A stretch of DNA of 64,000 nucleotides from Verrucomicrobiales bacterium (GTDB lineage Bacteria > Verrucomicrobiota > Verrucomicrobiia > Limisphaerales > J093): assembly GCA_024233215.1 (NCBI GenBank), contig JACKPW010000001.1, forward strand, positions 806,001 to 870,000, given 5' to 3'. A program made the position numbers and the translations under genes. Below, in pieces: positions 44,564-55,949 of this stretch. Below the pieces are notes generated by a model. The model was not told the DNA's origin. It saw only the letters and a list, made by a program, of their open reading frames with translations, and did not search any database. Each line of letters opens with the position of its first letter. Positions within the stretch are counted from its first letter, which is position 1.

Positions 44564-45922
44564 ATGAACTGGCTACTCTACTGGATCACCCGCCTGGCCA
44601 TCGCCGGGGTGCAGGCCCTGCCCCTCAACCTCGTGGCCTGGCTGGGACGCCGATGCGGCGGACTTGCCTGCCGGCTCGACGCCCGCCACCGAAGGGTGGC
44701 CCACCGCAACCTGACCCTGATCTTCGGCGGCGAGAAGTCCCCGGCGGAAATTCACGCCCTGGTGCGGGAGAATTTCCAGCGGATCGGCGAAAGCTTCGCC
44801 TGCGGACTCAAGACGGCGGCAATGAGCGACCAGGCTCTCGCCCGGAGGACCGAGGCCGTGGGCGTCGAACACCTGCGGGCGGACGACCCGTCCCTCGGCC
44901 GCAACCGCGTCCTCGCCATCGGGCATTTCGGGAACTTCGAGGTCTACGCGCGGGTCGGCCGGAACCAACTGCCGTTCCGCTATGCCACCACTTATCGCGC
45001 TCTCAACGTGCCGGGCGTCAACCGCGCCTTTCAGGAATTGCGCGACCGCACCGGCTGCCTGTTCTTCGAGCGCCGGTCGGAAGCCGGCAGGCTGCGTCGG
45101 GCGATGACCGAGCACCCGCTCATGATCGGCTTCCTGTCCGACCAGCACGCCGGCGGCAAGGGCCTTCCCCTGCCCTTCCTGGGGCACATCGCCTCCACGA
45201 CCAGCGCCCCGGCGGTGTTCGCCGCACGCTACAAGTGTCCCCTCCACGCCGCGGTGTGCTACCGGACCCGGCCCGGTCACTGGCGCATCGAAGTCAGCGA
45301 AGCCATCCCCATCGAAACCCCAGCCGGACCCCGCCCCGTGGAGGACGTGATGCGGGACGTCAACCGGATTCTCGAAGCCGCCGTCCGCCGCGATCCCGCC
45401 AACTGGTTCTGGGTCCACCGCCGCTGGCGACCGGGTGTGCATCGCAGGCCCCAAACCCGCAGCCACCGGACTTCCTTGAGCCGCAACCCCGGCCGCCAGC
45501 GGAATGGGGAGCGCGGCCGGCCCGACTGCCGTGCCCGGGAGGCTCCGGAAGCCTGTGGCGCGGGGGGGGACCGAACCACCGAGCCACCTGCACCCGCGTC
45601 AAACCGGCGGTCTCCCTGTTTTCGTGTGTTTCGTGTGTTTCGTGGTTGCCTCGGCTGCAGGCTGCGGCTAAGCACCCCGCGTGAAGATTTGCGTGCATGG
45701 CATTCCCGGCCTCCCGCTGGGCAAACGAAACCTCAAGGACGCCCGCCTGGATCAGGCCGACCAACTGGTCGAGGCGAAGAAGAAGGTCTACGCCCAGGTG
45801 GACGCCGTCGGGGAGGAGGAACTCGTGCAGGCGGATGCCATCCTGACCTCGGACGCCGGCTTTCCGGACCTGCTGCTGCACGACCTCGAGTTCCTCGAAA
45901 ACCGCCTGGGACGCTCACCTGA
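44564..45922 (+). CDS. LpxL/HtrB-type lipid A acyltransferase, with an odd C-terminal overrun
   Basis: Open from ATG 44564 (or 44537) to 45922, about 452 residues, but homology ends near 45430. The acyltransferase part (about 1-290) has VLAIGHFGNFEV (HxxxxD/E-like catalytic motif), FFERRSEAGRL, LMIGFLSDQHAGGKGLPLPFLG and ends normally with NWFWVHRRWR. The remaining 160 or so residues are Arg/Pro-rich, cross a simple repeat at 45619-45650 and run 242 bases into the next gene. Either a stop was lost, or a small indel lies near 45440. The expected product is a protein of about 290-300 residues adding secondary acyl chains to lipid A. Confidence 0.75.
   Translation: MNWLLYWITRLAIAGVQALPLNLVAWLGRRCGGLACRLDARHRRVAHRNLTLIFGGEKSPAEIHALVRENFQRIGESFACGLKTAAMSDQALARRTEAVGVEHLRADDPSLGRNRVLAIGHFGNFEVYARVGRNQLPFRYATTYRALNVPGVNRAFQELRDRTGCLFFERRSEAGRLRRAMTEHPLMIGFLSDQHAGGKGLPLPFLGHIASTTSAPAVFAARYKCPLHAAVCYRTRPGHWRIEVSEAIPIETPAGPRPVEDVMRDVNRILEAAVRRDPANWFWVHRRWRPGVHRRPQTRSHRTSLSRNPGRQRNGERGRPDCRAREAPEACGAGGDRTTEPPAPASNRRSPCFRVFRVFRGCLGCRLRLSTPREDLRAWHSRPPAGQTKPQGRPPGSGRPTGRGEEEGLRPGGRRRGGGTRAGGCHPDLGRRLSGPAAARPRVPRKPPGTLT
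45619..45650. repeat. Simple repeat (TTTCGTGTG unit), family 7
   Basis: TTTTCGTGTGTTTCGTGTG followed by TTTCGTGGTTGCC: about three tandem units. Similar sequences with TTCGTTTCCTTCG are at 56268-56424. Confidence 0.7.
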
Positions 45923-46382
45923 GGAGGCCGAGAAGGCCGTCCTGCTGAAGCTCCAGGCCGCGATCGAGGCCGGCACCCCCGCCCGGAAGGTGGAACTCTC
46001 CACCGAAGAACGGGAGGCCATCGCCGCCCACCGACTGCTGACGGACAAGCCGATCACCGTCGCGACCGAGGCGGACCTGGCGGATCACGACGCCCTGCTG
46101 CTGCGCACGTTCCACGAGGCCGGCTGGATCACCTACCTGACCGTGGGCGGCAAGGAAAACCGCGCCTGGGCGATTTGCGCCGGGGAGACGGCCTGGGAGG
46201 CCGCGGGCGCAATTCATACCGACATCCAGAAGGGCTTCATCCGTGCCGAGATCATCAGCTTCGCCGACTTCGCGGAGGCCGGGGGCGAGACCGAGGCCAA
46301 ACGGGCCGGCAAACAGCGGCTCGAAACCAAGACCTACGTCATGCAGGACTGCGACCTGGTGAACTTCCGGTTCAACAAGTAG
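45681..46382 (+). CDS. YchF/Obg-like TGS-domain protein lacking a working GTPase domain
   Basis: 233 residues from a GTG start, against about 365 for YchF. The last 100 residues are the YchF C-terminal TGS/DUF933 domain (GWITYLTVGGKENRAWAI, AAGAIHTDIQKGFIRAEIIS, YVMQDCDLVNFRFNK). The middle matches the YchF helical arm (DLEFLENRLGRSPEEAEKAV, LSTEEREAIAAHRLLTDKP). The first 60 residues are what is left of the G domain: GIPGLPLGKRN in place of the GLPNVGKST-type P-loop, with the Ser/Thr and spacing lost. It may bind ribosomes without nucleotide hydrolysis. Followed seven bases later by the nitrilase-family gene. Confidence 0.75.
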   Translation: MKICVHGIPGLPLGKRNLKDARLDQADQLVEAKKKVYAQVDAVGEEELVQADAILTSDAGFPDLLLHDLEFLENRLGRSPEEAEKAVLLKLQAAIEAGTPARKVELSTEEREAIAAHRLLTDKPITVATEADLADHDALLLRTFHEAGWITYLTVGGKENRAWAICAGETAWEAAGAIHTDIQKGFIRAEIISFADFAEAGGETEAKRAGKQRLETKTYVMQDCDLVNFRFNK

Positions 46383-46388
46383 GACCCG

Positions 46389-47231
46389 GTGAACGCCGCC
46401 ACCCCGCCCCGCCCCTTCCGCCTCGCCATGGTCCAGATGCGCGTGGACGGCGGGGAACCGGAGGTGAACCTCTCCCGGGCGGAAGCCCGGCTCGCGGAGG
46501 CGAAGGCGAAGGGGGCGGACATCGCAGTGCTGCCCGAAACCCTCGATCTCGGTTGGACGCATCCCTCAGCCCTTTCGGGCGCGGACGCGATCCCTGACGG
46601 CGCAGCGTGTCAACGACTCCGCAACGCCGCGCGAAGGCACGGTCTGCTGGTGGCGGCCGGCCTGACCGAACGAAGCGGGGACCGCGTGTTCAATTCGGCC
46701 GTGCTCGTCGACGCCGACGGCGAGGTCGTCCTGCATCATCGCAAGCTGAACGAACTGGAGATCGGCCATGACTGCTATGATCAGGGCGACCGCCTGGGCG
46801 TGGTTGAGACCCGGCTGGGGGTGATCGGCGTAATGATCTGCGCGGACGCCTTCGTGCGGGGACAGGTCGTGGCCCGAACCCTGGGACTGATGGGAGCCCA
46901 AGTGATTCTCTCGCCCTCTGCGTGGGCGGTGCCGGCGGACCATGATCCGGTGCGGGAACCGTATGGCGGGCTTTGGCGGGACAATTATGGCCCGGTGGCC
47001 CGGGATTTCCGCCTGTGGATCGCCGGGGTGAGCAACGTCGGACCCATCACGGGCGGACCATGGGAGGGACGCCAATGCATCGGGTGCTCGCTACTGGTCG
47101 GACCGGAAGGCAGGCCGGTGGTTGAAGCGCCGTACGGCCGGGACGCCGAGGCGTTGCTGCTGGCGACCATCACCCCCGAAGCGCGCCCCGCTCGAGGCGA
47201 CGGCTGGGAAGATCTCTGGCAGCCGCGCTGA
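46389..47231 (+). CDS. Carbon-nitrogen hydrolase (nitrilase superfamily amidase)
   Basis: 280 residues from a GTG start. The catalytic triad is present as Glu in IAVLPETLDLG, Lys in VVLHHRKLNELEIG and Cys in IGVMICADAFVRG. Further family features are YDQGDRLGVVETRLG and NVGPITGGPWEGRQCIG. These enzymes cleave amides or nitriles through a thioester intermediate. The likely substrate class is aliphatic amides or N-carbamoyl amines; it cannot be narrowed from sequence. Probably co-transcribed with the YchF-like gene. Confidence 0.85.
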   Translation: MNAATPPRPFRLAMVQMRVDGGEPEVNLSRAEARLAEAKAKGADIAVLPETLDLGWTHPSALSGADAIPDGAACQRLRNAARRHGLLVAAGLTERSGDRVFNSAVLVDADGEVVLHHRKLNELEIGHDCYDQGDRLGVVETRLGVIGVMICADAFVRGQVVARTLGLMGAQVILSPSAWAVPADHDPVREPYGGLWRDNYGPVARDFRLWIAGVSNVGPITGGPWEGRQCIGCSLLVGPEGRPVVEAPYGRDAEALLLATITPEARPARGDGWEDLWQPR

Positions 47232-47492
47232 AAGGACTCCGGGGCAGGTTCAGCGCAGCGAATGCCATCATCGGCCCGATGCCCGAGCCGTGCCCGAGGT
47301 TTCCTGCCGAACACGCTTGCCCCGGGGGATTTCATGACTATTCTGCCCGCGGTCCGGGAGGACAAACTCGGGACTGCCGGCAGCTCCCGCTGGATTCCTG
47401 CCGGGTGGACCGTACCTTCAGACCCGGACCGGTGTTCACCGGTGAAAAGCGCCGTTGAATGTCCTGATAGCACTGACTACTGAAACAGAGAC

Positions 47493-49310
47493 ATGAGCCA
47501 ACTTGGAACCTGCAAGACCAGCCACCAGCGCCTCATCGCCTGGGTGGACGAGATCGCCCAACTCTGCCAACCCTCCGGCGTGCATTGGTGCGACGGATCC
47601 CAGGAGGAATACGACGCCCTTTGCGAACTCATGGTGAAGGCCGGCACCTTCACCAAGCTGGACGACGCCAAACGCCCCGGCAGTTATCTGGCCCGCTCGC
47701 ACCCCAGCGACGTGGCCCGGGTCGAGGATCGCACGTTCATCTGCTCGAAGACCAAGGAGGAAGCGGGACCGACCAACAACTGGGCGGATCCGGCGGAAAT
47801 GCACGCCACCCTCAAGGATCTCTACAAGGGCTGCATGGCCGGGAGGACCCTTTACGTCATTCCGTTCGCCATGGGCCCGCTGGAATCGCCCCTGTGCAAG
47901 GTCGGCATCGAGATCACCGATTCCCCCTATGTGGTCGCGAACATGCGCATCATGACCCGGATGGGTCAGGCCGTGATTGAAAAGCTCGGCACCGACGGCG
48001 CGTTCATCCCCTGCGTGCATTCCGTGGGCGCCCCGCTTCAACCCGGTCAGGCCGACGTGCCCTGGCCCTGCGAACCGGAGCCGAAGAACAAGTACATCGT
48101 TCATTTCCCCGAGGAACCCTCCATCTGGTCCTACGGATCGGGCTACGGTGGCAATGCCCTCCTGGGCAAGAAGTGCCTCGCCCTGCGCATCGCCTCCACC
48201 GTGGCCAAACGCGAAGGCTGGCTGGCCGAGCACATGCTCATCCTCGCCCTCACCTCGCCCGAGAACAAGACCTACTACATCGCCGCCGCCTTCCCCAGCG
48301 CCTGCGGAAAGACCAACCTCGCCATGATGCGGCCCACCCTGCCCGGTTGGACCGTGCGCTGCCTGGGCGACGACATCGCGTGGATTCGCATCGCTGAGGA
48401 CGGCCGCCTCTACGCGATGAACCCGGAAACCGGCTTCTTCGGCGTGGCGCCCGGAACCTCCGAACAATCGAACCCCAACGCCATGGCGTCGGTGCGGGCG
48501 AACACCATCTTCACGAACGTCGTCCTCACCCCCGACGGCGACATCTGGTGGGAGGACATGGGCGTGCCCGCACCGGCCAGCGGCATCGACTGGCAGGGCA
48601 ACGAATGGACCCCGGATTGCGGCCGCAAGGGAGCGCACCCGAACGCCCGCTTCACCGCCCCGGCCGCGCAGTGCCCGGTGATCGATCCACTCTGGGAAAG
48701 CCCCGAAGGCGTGCCGTTGTCGGCCATCCTCTTCGGCGGCCGACGCCAGACCACCATCCCGCTGGTCAACGAGGCGTTCGATTGGGAACACGGCGTGTTC
48801 ATGGGCTCCTCCGCCGGTTCGGAAACCACCGCCGCCGCCCTGGGCAAGGCCGGCGTTCTCCGTCGCGACCCGTTCGCCATGCTGCCGTTCCTCGGCTACA
48901 GCGTGGTGGAATACCTCAAACACTGGCTTGCCCTGCCGGAGAAGACCGACCGCTCGAAGCTTCCCAAGGTTTTCTTCGTCAACTGGTTCCGAAAGAGCGA
49001 CGACGGCAAGTGGCTGTGGCCGGGCTACGGCGACAACAGCCGCGTGCTCAAGTGGATTTGCGAACGCGTCGAAGGCAGCGGCAAGGCCGTGGAGAGTCCG
49101 ATCGGCTTTCTGCCCGCTCCGGATGGCCTGGACCTCGGCGGTCTCGACCTGCCCCAGGGCAACCTCGACCAACTCCTCTCCGTGGACATCGAGGGTTGGA
49201 AGAAGGAAGTGCACGACATCGTGACCTACTACGAGAAGCTGGGGGATCTCCCCGCCTCGCTGAAGGCCAAGCTGGCGGATCTTGAGGATCGCTTGGCGAA
49301 GGCCTCGTAA
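47493..49310 (+). CDS. pckG: Phosphoenolpyruvate carboxykinase (GTP)
   Basis: 605 residues, the normal GTP-class length. Key motifs: GSYLARSHPSDVARVEDRTFI, the kinase loop AAFPSACGKTNLAMM with the reactive Cys, LGDDIAWIR (metal Asp), GVAPGTS, ILFGGRRQTTIPLV and NWFRKS. It converts oxaloacetate to PEP in gluconeogenesis. GTP-type enzymes are less usual in bacteria than ATP-type ones but common in this phylum. The 260-base upstream gap shows no riboswitch. A strong terminator follows. Confidence 0.96.
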   Translation: MSQLGTCKTSHQRLIAWVDEIAQLCQPSGVHWCDGSQEEYDALCELMVKAGTFTKLDDAKRPGSYLARSHPSDVARVEDRTFICSKTKEEAGPTNNWADPAEMHATLKDLYKGCMAGRTLYVIPFAMGPLESPLCKVGIEITDSPYVVANMRIMTRMGQAVIEKLGTDGAFIPCVHSVGAPLQPGQADVPWPCEPEPKNKYIVHFPEEPSIWSYGSGYGGNALLGKKCLALRIASTVAKREGWLAEHMLILALTSPENKTYYIAAAFPSACGKTNLAMMRPTLPGWTVRCLGDDIAWIRIAEDGRLYAMNPETGFFGVAPGTSEQSNPNAMASVRANTIFTNVVLTPDGDIWWEDMGVPAPASGIDWQGNEWTPDCGRKGAHPNARFTAPAAQCPVIDPLWESPEGVPLSAILFGGRRQTTIPLVNEAFDWEHGVFMGSSAGSETTAAALGKAGVLRRDPFAMLPFLGYSVVEYLKHWLALPEKTDRSKLPKVFFVNWFRKSDDGKWLWPGYGDNSRVLKWICERVEGSGKAVESPIGFLPAPDGLDLGGLDLPQGNLDQLLSVDIEGWKKEVHDIVTYYEKLGDLPASLKAKLADLEDRLAKAS

Positions 49311-49340
49311 CCAAGCTGCCAATTCCGCCTCACACGAAAC

Positions 49341-49369
49341 GAAAGGCCGCGGGAAACCGCGGCCTTTTG
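49341..49369 (+). terminator. Rho-independent terminator of pckG
   Basis: AAAGGCCGCGG-GAAA-CCGCGGCCTTTTG: an eleven-pair stem with a GAAA tetraloop and a T-run. Its left side is also A-rich, so it could serve both strands (the Nramp gene converges from 49518). Confidence 0.9.
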
Positions 49370-49376
49370 CCATCTG

Positions 49377-49510
49377 GGAGGGCGAAGCTCCCGCTGAGCC
49401 AGGCCGCGAGTGGCGGTTGGGCGTTCGCTCCGAGCCTCCCCTCCTCATCTCCCATCTCCTATCCCCTTTCTCCCATTCGGCGCCCGCCTCGGCGGGAGCC
49501 TCGCCCTCCC
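49377..49510. repeat. Inverted repeat, family 6, between pckG and the Nramp gene
   Basis: GGAGGGCGAAGCTCCCGCTG (49377-49396) is complementary to CGGCGGGAGCCTCGCCCTCC (49489-49508) with few mismatches. The space between is a pyrimidine-rich run with CTCATCTCCCATCTCC-like units. Confidence 0.75.
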
Positions 49511-49517
49511 CCGCCCC

Positions 49518-50987
49518 TCAAACGGTTCGGGAACCACCGGGAGCCACGAGCGAGTGCTCTGCTTGCGGCTTCTTCGGAAACAACTTGTCCCAAACGCCGC
49601 CCTTGATCTTGATGGCCGATCCCACCAACGCGAGGATCATCGCCAGGATCAGCACCCCGTTGAACGCCGCCCGCTTCCAACCCTTCCCCACGGCGTCGCC
49701 CAGATACGACCGCTTGTTCTGCAGGATGAAGAACCCGATGTAGGCGACGGGCAACATGGTCAGGGCAATCGCCGAGGCCAGGACCGGCATCCAGAATGGC
49801 CGGTCGAACGCCACGCCCAGCAACCCGATGGCCGGCACCAGCGTGAACATCCGGTAGCGCGCCGGCGTGTACTCCAGGTTGAACATCTCGCAGCAAGTGA
49901 AGCCGCAACAGACCATGTGCGCGCTGATCGCCCCACAGGCCATCGCCATGAAACCAAGATCGAAGATGATCCGGCCGATGGCGTTGTTCGCCCCGAACAG
50001 CGTTTGCAGGGAGGCCGCCGCCGACACCGGCGAAAGATCGCTGCGCACCACGCCCTGCGGATCCATCGTGTTCGCCATCGCGATGATGATCAGCGAGGTC
50101 AGGATCACAAACGGCACAAACAGTGACATCACCAGGTCGAAGCGAGCCAGGCCCTTGTGGTGTTGCCCCCACCCCTTCGCCAGGATCGAGTAGGGATAGA
50201 GGAAGGTCATGTTGATCCCGACGGCGGCACCGATGCCTCCCAGGATCATCGTCCATTGCTTCGGATTCTCCGGCAGGTGAAAGGCGAAGAACCCCTTGAA
50301 CAGCGCGCCCCAGTCGAGGCCGGTCTTCAACACGACCACCAGGAACGCGAGGATGATGATCCGGATCATCCAGCGGAGGAACGTTTCATACAGTTTGATC
50401 CCACGCGGCTTGGAACCGTAGCTCCAGACCAGGTAGATGTTCACTCCCAGGATGAGAAGGCCGCCGAGAAACTTCACGGCGTACTCCATCGCCCGGCTGC
50501 CCTCGGCGTTCGCGACACCCGCCACGTTCGCCACGTCCCAAAACGCCGCCCCCACCAGGCCGTATTGCGGGAAATGCCAGATGATCGTCGCCACCACCGT
50601 GGTCAGCGCCCAGAGAAACGCAACGGACACGTGCAGTTCCCGGCCGAAGATCAGGTAGGCACGTTCCCCCTTGGTCAGAACGATGTTGCCAAGCGCGCTC
50701 ATCATGGCGATGCCGAGGATCATCGCAATCGGTTGCACCCAGAGAAACTGGTAGCCGAACGACGCCCCCATCACCACGGAAGCCACGGCGCTGCCCGCCC
50801 CCAACGTCATGGCACTCTGCATCCAGGCCGGCCCGGTCAACCGGAAGTAACCGCGGATGCGGGTGACAAGCGGCTCCTGCTCAAGGGCGATGAGTTCCTG
50901 CTGCTCACGTTCCAACTTGTCGGGATCCCACTTGCTGGTCATGGGCAGACCGGCGGACTTCGCTGTCGCTCCAGGGGCGTGGCTCAT
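49518..50987 (-). CDS. Nramp-family metal ion transporter
   Basis: 489 residues from ATG 50987 (MSHAPGATAKSAGLP); the frame stays open to 51206 but crosses repeats. About eleven membrane helices. The TM1 region LTGPAWMQSAMTLGAGSAVASVVMGA and a TM6-like AMACGAISAHMVCCGF segment fit the Nramp/NRT group. The canonical DPGN of TM1 is not intact (GAGS instead), so the transported ion is less certain than for manganese/iron Nramps; magnesium or another substrate is possible. The soluble N-terminus is charged. Confidence 0.75.
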   Translation of the reverse strand: MSHAPGATAKSAGLPMTSKWDPDKLEREQQELIALEQEPLVTRIRGYFRLTGPAWMQSAMTLGAGSAVASVVMGASFGYQFLWVQPIAMILGIAMMSALGNIVLTKGERAYLIFGRELHVSVAFLWALTTVVATIIWHFPQYGLVGAAFWDVANVAGVANAEGSRAMEYAVKFLGGLLILGVNIYLVWSYGSKPRGIKLYETFLRWMIRIIILAFLVVVLKTGLDWGALFKGFFAFHLPENPKQWTMILGGIGAAVGINMTFLYPYSILAKGWGQHHKGLARFDLVMSLFVPFVILTSLIIIAMANTMDPQGVVRSDLSPVSAAASLQTLFGANNAIGRIIFDLGFMAMACGAISAHMVCCGFTCCEMFNLEYTPARYRMFTLVPAIGLLGVAFDRPFWMPVLASAIALTMLPVAYIGFFILQNKRSYLGDAVGKGWKRAAFNGVLILAMILALVGSAIKIKGGVWDKLFPKKPQAEHSLVAPGGSRTV

Positions 50988-51083
50988 GGGCCGGGATTGT
51001 CCGAATGACACCTGATGCCGGCAACGAAAAACGGGAAGCGATGGCTCGCGCAGAGGCGCAAAGGCGCGGAGGGGAGAACCACT

Positions 51084-51235
51084 CGGAGGGACGAGTTCCA
51101 CGAGTCCCATGATTGAAATCCGAAACCCGAAATCCAAAACCCGAAGCAAGCCCGAAGCCCGAAGGACCGCGGTAGATCGTCCCGAGCGAATGATCCAGAA
51201 TCTCAAATCTCAAATCTCAAATCTCAGGCATGAAC
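51084..51235. repeat. Half copy of palindrome family 1 followed by short tandem repeats
   Basis: 51084-51108 is one arm of family 1 (CGGAGGGACGAGTTCC...). It continues as CCGAAACCCGAAATCC-like units (51118-51165) and then three or four units of CTCAAAT (about 51203-51230). The second palindrome arm is missing. The stretch lies upstream of the Nramp start. Confidence 0.8.
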
Positions 51236-51308
51236 CCCTCCCGCCTCGCGCCTTTGGGCCGTTTTCGTGGGCTTGACCATCCCGATGGTTTCATGCGGGC
51301 TTGGGCGG

Positions 51309-52055
51309 ATGAGAATGTCAGGTGAAGTCGCCACATCCCCGGCCCCGGCCGTTGTGCTCGTGGAACCGTCGCTTCCCGAGAACGTCGGGGCCGTGGCGCG
51401 GGTCATCGGGAACTTCGGCGGGGGCGAACTCCGCTTGGTGAATCCCTGTGATCATCTGAGTTCCACGGCCCTCAGCCTGGCGACTCATTCCGCCAAAGTA
51501 CTGCGCGAGGCTCGGATCTTCGCCACCCTGAACGACGCCCTGGCCGACCGGCAGTTTGTCATCGGCACCTCCGCCCGCAAACGCGAACGCCACGCCCGCC
51601 CGTTGCCCCTGCCTCAGGTTGGCACGCTTCTGCCCGACTCAGGAACCCGACTGGCCGTGGTTTTCGGCCGTGAGAGCAGCGGTTTGACGAACGAGGAACT
51701 CGCCCTCTGTCATGCCTGCGTGCATGTCCCGACGCAGGGCCCGGCGTCCTCGCTCAACCTGTCGCATGCGGTCGGCGTGGTGCTCTATGAAATGACCCGC
51801 AACCCGCCGGTGGGGGCGACCCCAGCCGCCTCTGCCCTTGCGACGACCCGACAGGTCAATGGCCTGAAGACCCATTTGTTCGAGGTGTTGGATGCCGTAG
51901 GTTTCCTGAAGCCCGGAGCCGAAGCCAGCATTCGCCAAAGCTTCGCCGACCTGATGGGACGGGCGCGCCCCACCGATCTCGACGTCCGCCTGCTGCGGGG
52001 CTTTCTCCATCGCGTGCAGGTAACCCTCCGGCGCGCAGGCCGCCTGGAATCGTAG
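51309..52055 (+). CDS. SpoU-family RNA methyltransferase (TrmJ-like)
   Basis: 248 residues from ATG 51309; ATG 51315 and 51267 are alternatives. Knotted SPOUT fold: VVLVEPSLPENVGAVARVI (motif 1), VVFGRESSGLTNEELALC (motif 2) and PASSLNLSHAVGVVLYEM (motif 3). This is the TrmJ/LasT arrangement, which 2'-O-methylates position 32 of tRNAs. Downstream genes follow in the same direction with short gaps. Confidence 0.88.
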   Translation: MRMSGEVATSPAPAVVLVEPSLPENVGAVARVIGNFGGGELRLVNPCDHLSSTALSLATHSAKVLREARIFATLNDALADRQFVIGTSARKRERHARPLPLPQVGTLLPDSGTRLAVVFGRESSGLTNEELALCHACVHVPTQGPASSLNLSHAVGVVLYEMTRNPPVGATPAASALATTRQVNGLKTHLFEVLDAVGFLKPGAEASIRQSFADLMGRARPTDLDVRLLRGFLHRVQVTLRRAGRLES

Positions 52056-52118
52056 CGGCGCACTGCATGGCTGACATTCGCGGCGGCTTCGGTTTGACTT
52101 GGCGCCGGAAACTGACGC

Positions 52119-53129
52119 ATGGCGGAAGAGAATCCAGACGTGTTGCGCGACCTGCTTGCGGCGGTGTCCCGGTCGTTCTATCTGACAGTCCGGGTGCTGC
52201 CCGCGAGGATCCGTCGGCCCATTGGCCTGGCGTATCTCCTCGCCCGCGCCACCGACACCATCGCCGATACCAGCGTCCTCCCGGCGGGCCGTCGCTTGGA
52301 GGCGCTCGATCAGTTGCGTCGCCGCATCCAGGGCGAAGACATCGTCCTGAGCAACCTCGACGAGCTTGCAGACGGCCAGAGTCTGCCGGAAGAACGCGCC
52401 CTGTTGGTGCGGATCGAGGAAGCCATCGGCCTGCTGGCGAGGCTGTCCGCGGATGACCAGTCGCGCATTCGCGAAGTGCTCGAAGTCATCACCGGCGGTC
52501 AGGAACTGGACCTGCAGCGTTTCGCCGGCGCTTCGGAGGAATCGCTGGTGGCGCTGCAATCCGAGGCCGATCTCGACGACTACACCTACCGGGTTGCCGG
52601 CTGTGTCGGGGAATTCTGGACGCGCACCTGCCGGGCCGCACTCTTCCCGAAGGCCACGATGGACGAGGCGTTGCTGCTCGAACGGGCGATCCGGTTCGGC
52701 AAGGGGCTGCAACTCGTAAACATCCTCCGCGACCTGCCGAAGGACCTGTCGCTCGGGCGCTGTTACCTGCCGACCGAATCCCTGGTGCCGGCGGGCCTGA
52801 ACCCGGAAGACCTGCAGGACGCCGACACCATGCCGCGCTTTCTGCCGCTTTACGGCCGTTACCTCGACCGCGCCGCGGCGCACCTGGCGGCCGGCTGGAG
52901 TTACACGAACATGCTGCCGCGCCGCCAGATCCGGGTGCGACTGGCTTGCGCCTGGCCCATTCTCATCGGGCTCAGGACACTGGCCCGATTGCGGGTGGCG
53001 AACGTGCTCGACCCAGCGAAGCGCGTGAAGATCAACCGTCGGGAGGTGAAATCGCTGATGCTGCGCAGCGTCCTCTGCTACCCGCGCCAATCCGCCTGGC
53101 AACGCCTCTTCGAACAGGCCCGGCGCTAG
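52119..53129 (+). CDS. Squalene/phytoene synthase family protein
   Basis: 336 residues. First Asp-rich region RATDTIADTS, YTYRVAGCVGEFWTRTC, and second Asp-rich region LQLVNILRDLPKDLSLGRCYLP, as in head-to-head prenyl synthases. SRSFYLTVRVLP near the start is also typical. It joins two C15 or C20 isoprenyl diphosphates to squalene or phytoene. No hopanoid or carotenoid genes are adjacent, so which product is made stays open; the resemblance is somewhat closer to squalene synthases (farnesyltransferase type). Confidence 0.85.
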   Translation: MAEENPDVLRDLLAAVSRSFYLTVRVLPARIRRPIGLAYLLARATDTIADTSVLPAGRRLEALDQLRRRIQGEDIVLSNLDELADGQSLPEERALLVRIEEAIGLLARLSADDQSRIREVLEVITGGQELDLQRFAGASEESLVALQSEADLDDYTYRVAGCVGEFWTRTCRAALFPKATMDEALLLERAIRFGKGLQLVNILRDLPKDLSLGRCYLPTESLVPAGLNPEDLQDADTMPRFLPLYGRYLDRAAAHLAAGWSYTNMLPRRQIRVRLACAWPILIGLRTLARLRVANVLDPAKRVKINRREVKSLMLRSVLCYPRQSAWQRLFEQARR

Positions 53130-53171
53130 ACCGGGACCAGAACCCGCGGTTGAACTTCCCCGCCCGAAACG

Positions 53172-55550
<2,379 letters not shown>

Positions 55551-55949
55551 CACGGAGCAAGAGTGACTGGCCGGGAGGTTCTGGAGTGGATGGAGTAGCC
55601 CACCCGGCGAGGCCCACTCGTTTCCTCCGCGGACAAGGCTGTCCGCTCTCCCTGCCCGGTGTGAAGGTCCACCCTGACGCGAGGCCGCTTCCGACGGCAA
55701 CGATGCCCGGAACGCAGCACCACGACCGCGCGAACTGCCCCAAGTTTGGGTTCGACTTCCATCAATTCTCATGCTAGGCATTTCTCAAGCTTAATCAGAC
55801 ATGCTGCGGAACCGTGAAGACCGCTTTCAGTCGGAGCCTGTCGTTTCGGATATATTCGGAGTTCCGGATGACCGAATAAAACATCAGCCGGACCTCCGCA
55901 CGGGGAGCGGCCTCCGACAATGCCCCGCAGTGGAAAGGATTGCGACGAG
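55551..55949. other. 400-base gap before the ferredoxin gene
   Basis: No gene or riboswitch is seen. An AT-richer pocket with GGATATATTCGG at about 55847-55860 may hold the -10 region of a promoter for the ferredoxin gene; no convincing -35 was found. Confidence 0.35.

Noticed and set aside
55840..55870. GGATATATTCGG as a regulator binding site
   Set aside because: Only one partial palindrome and no second copy; insufficient evidence beyond a possible -10 region.
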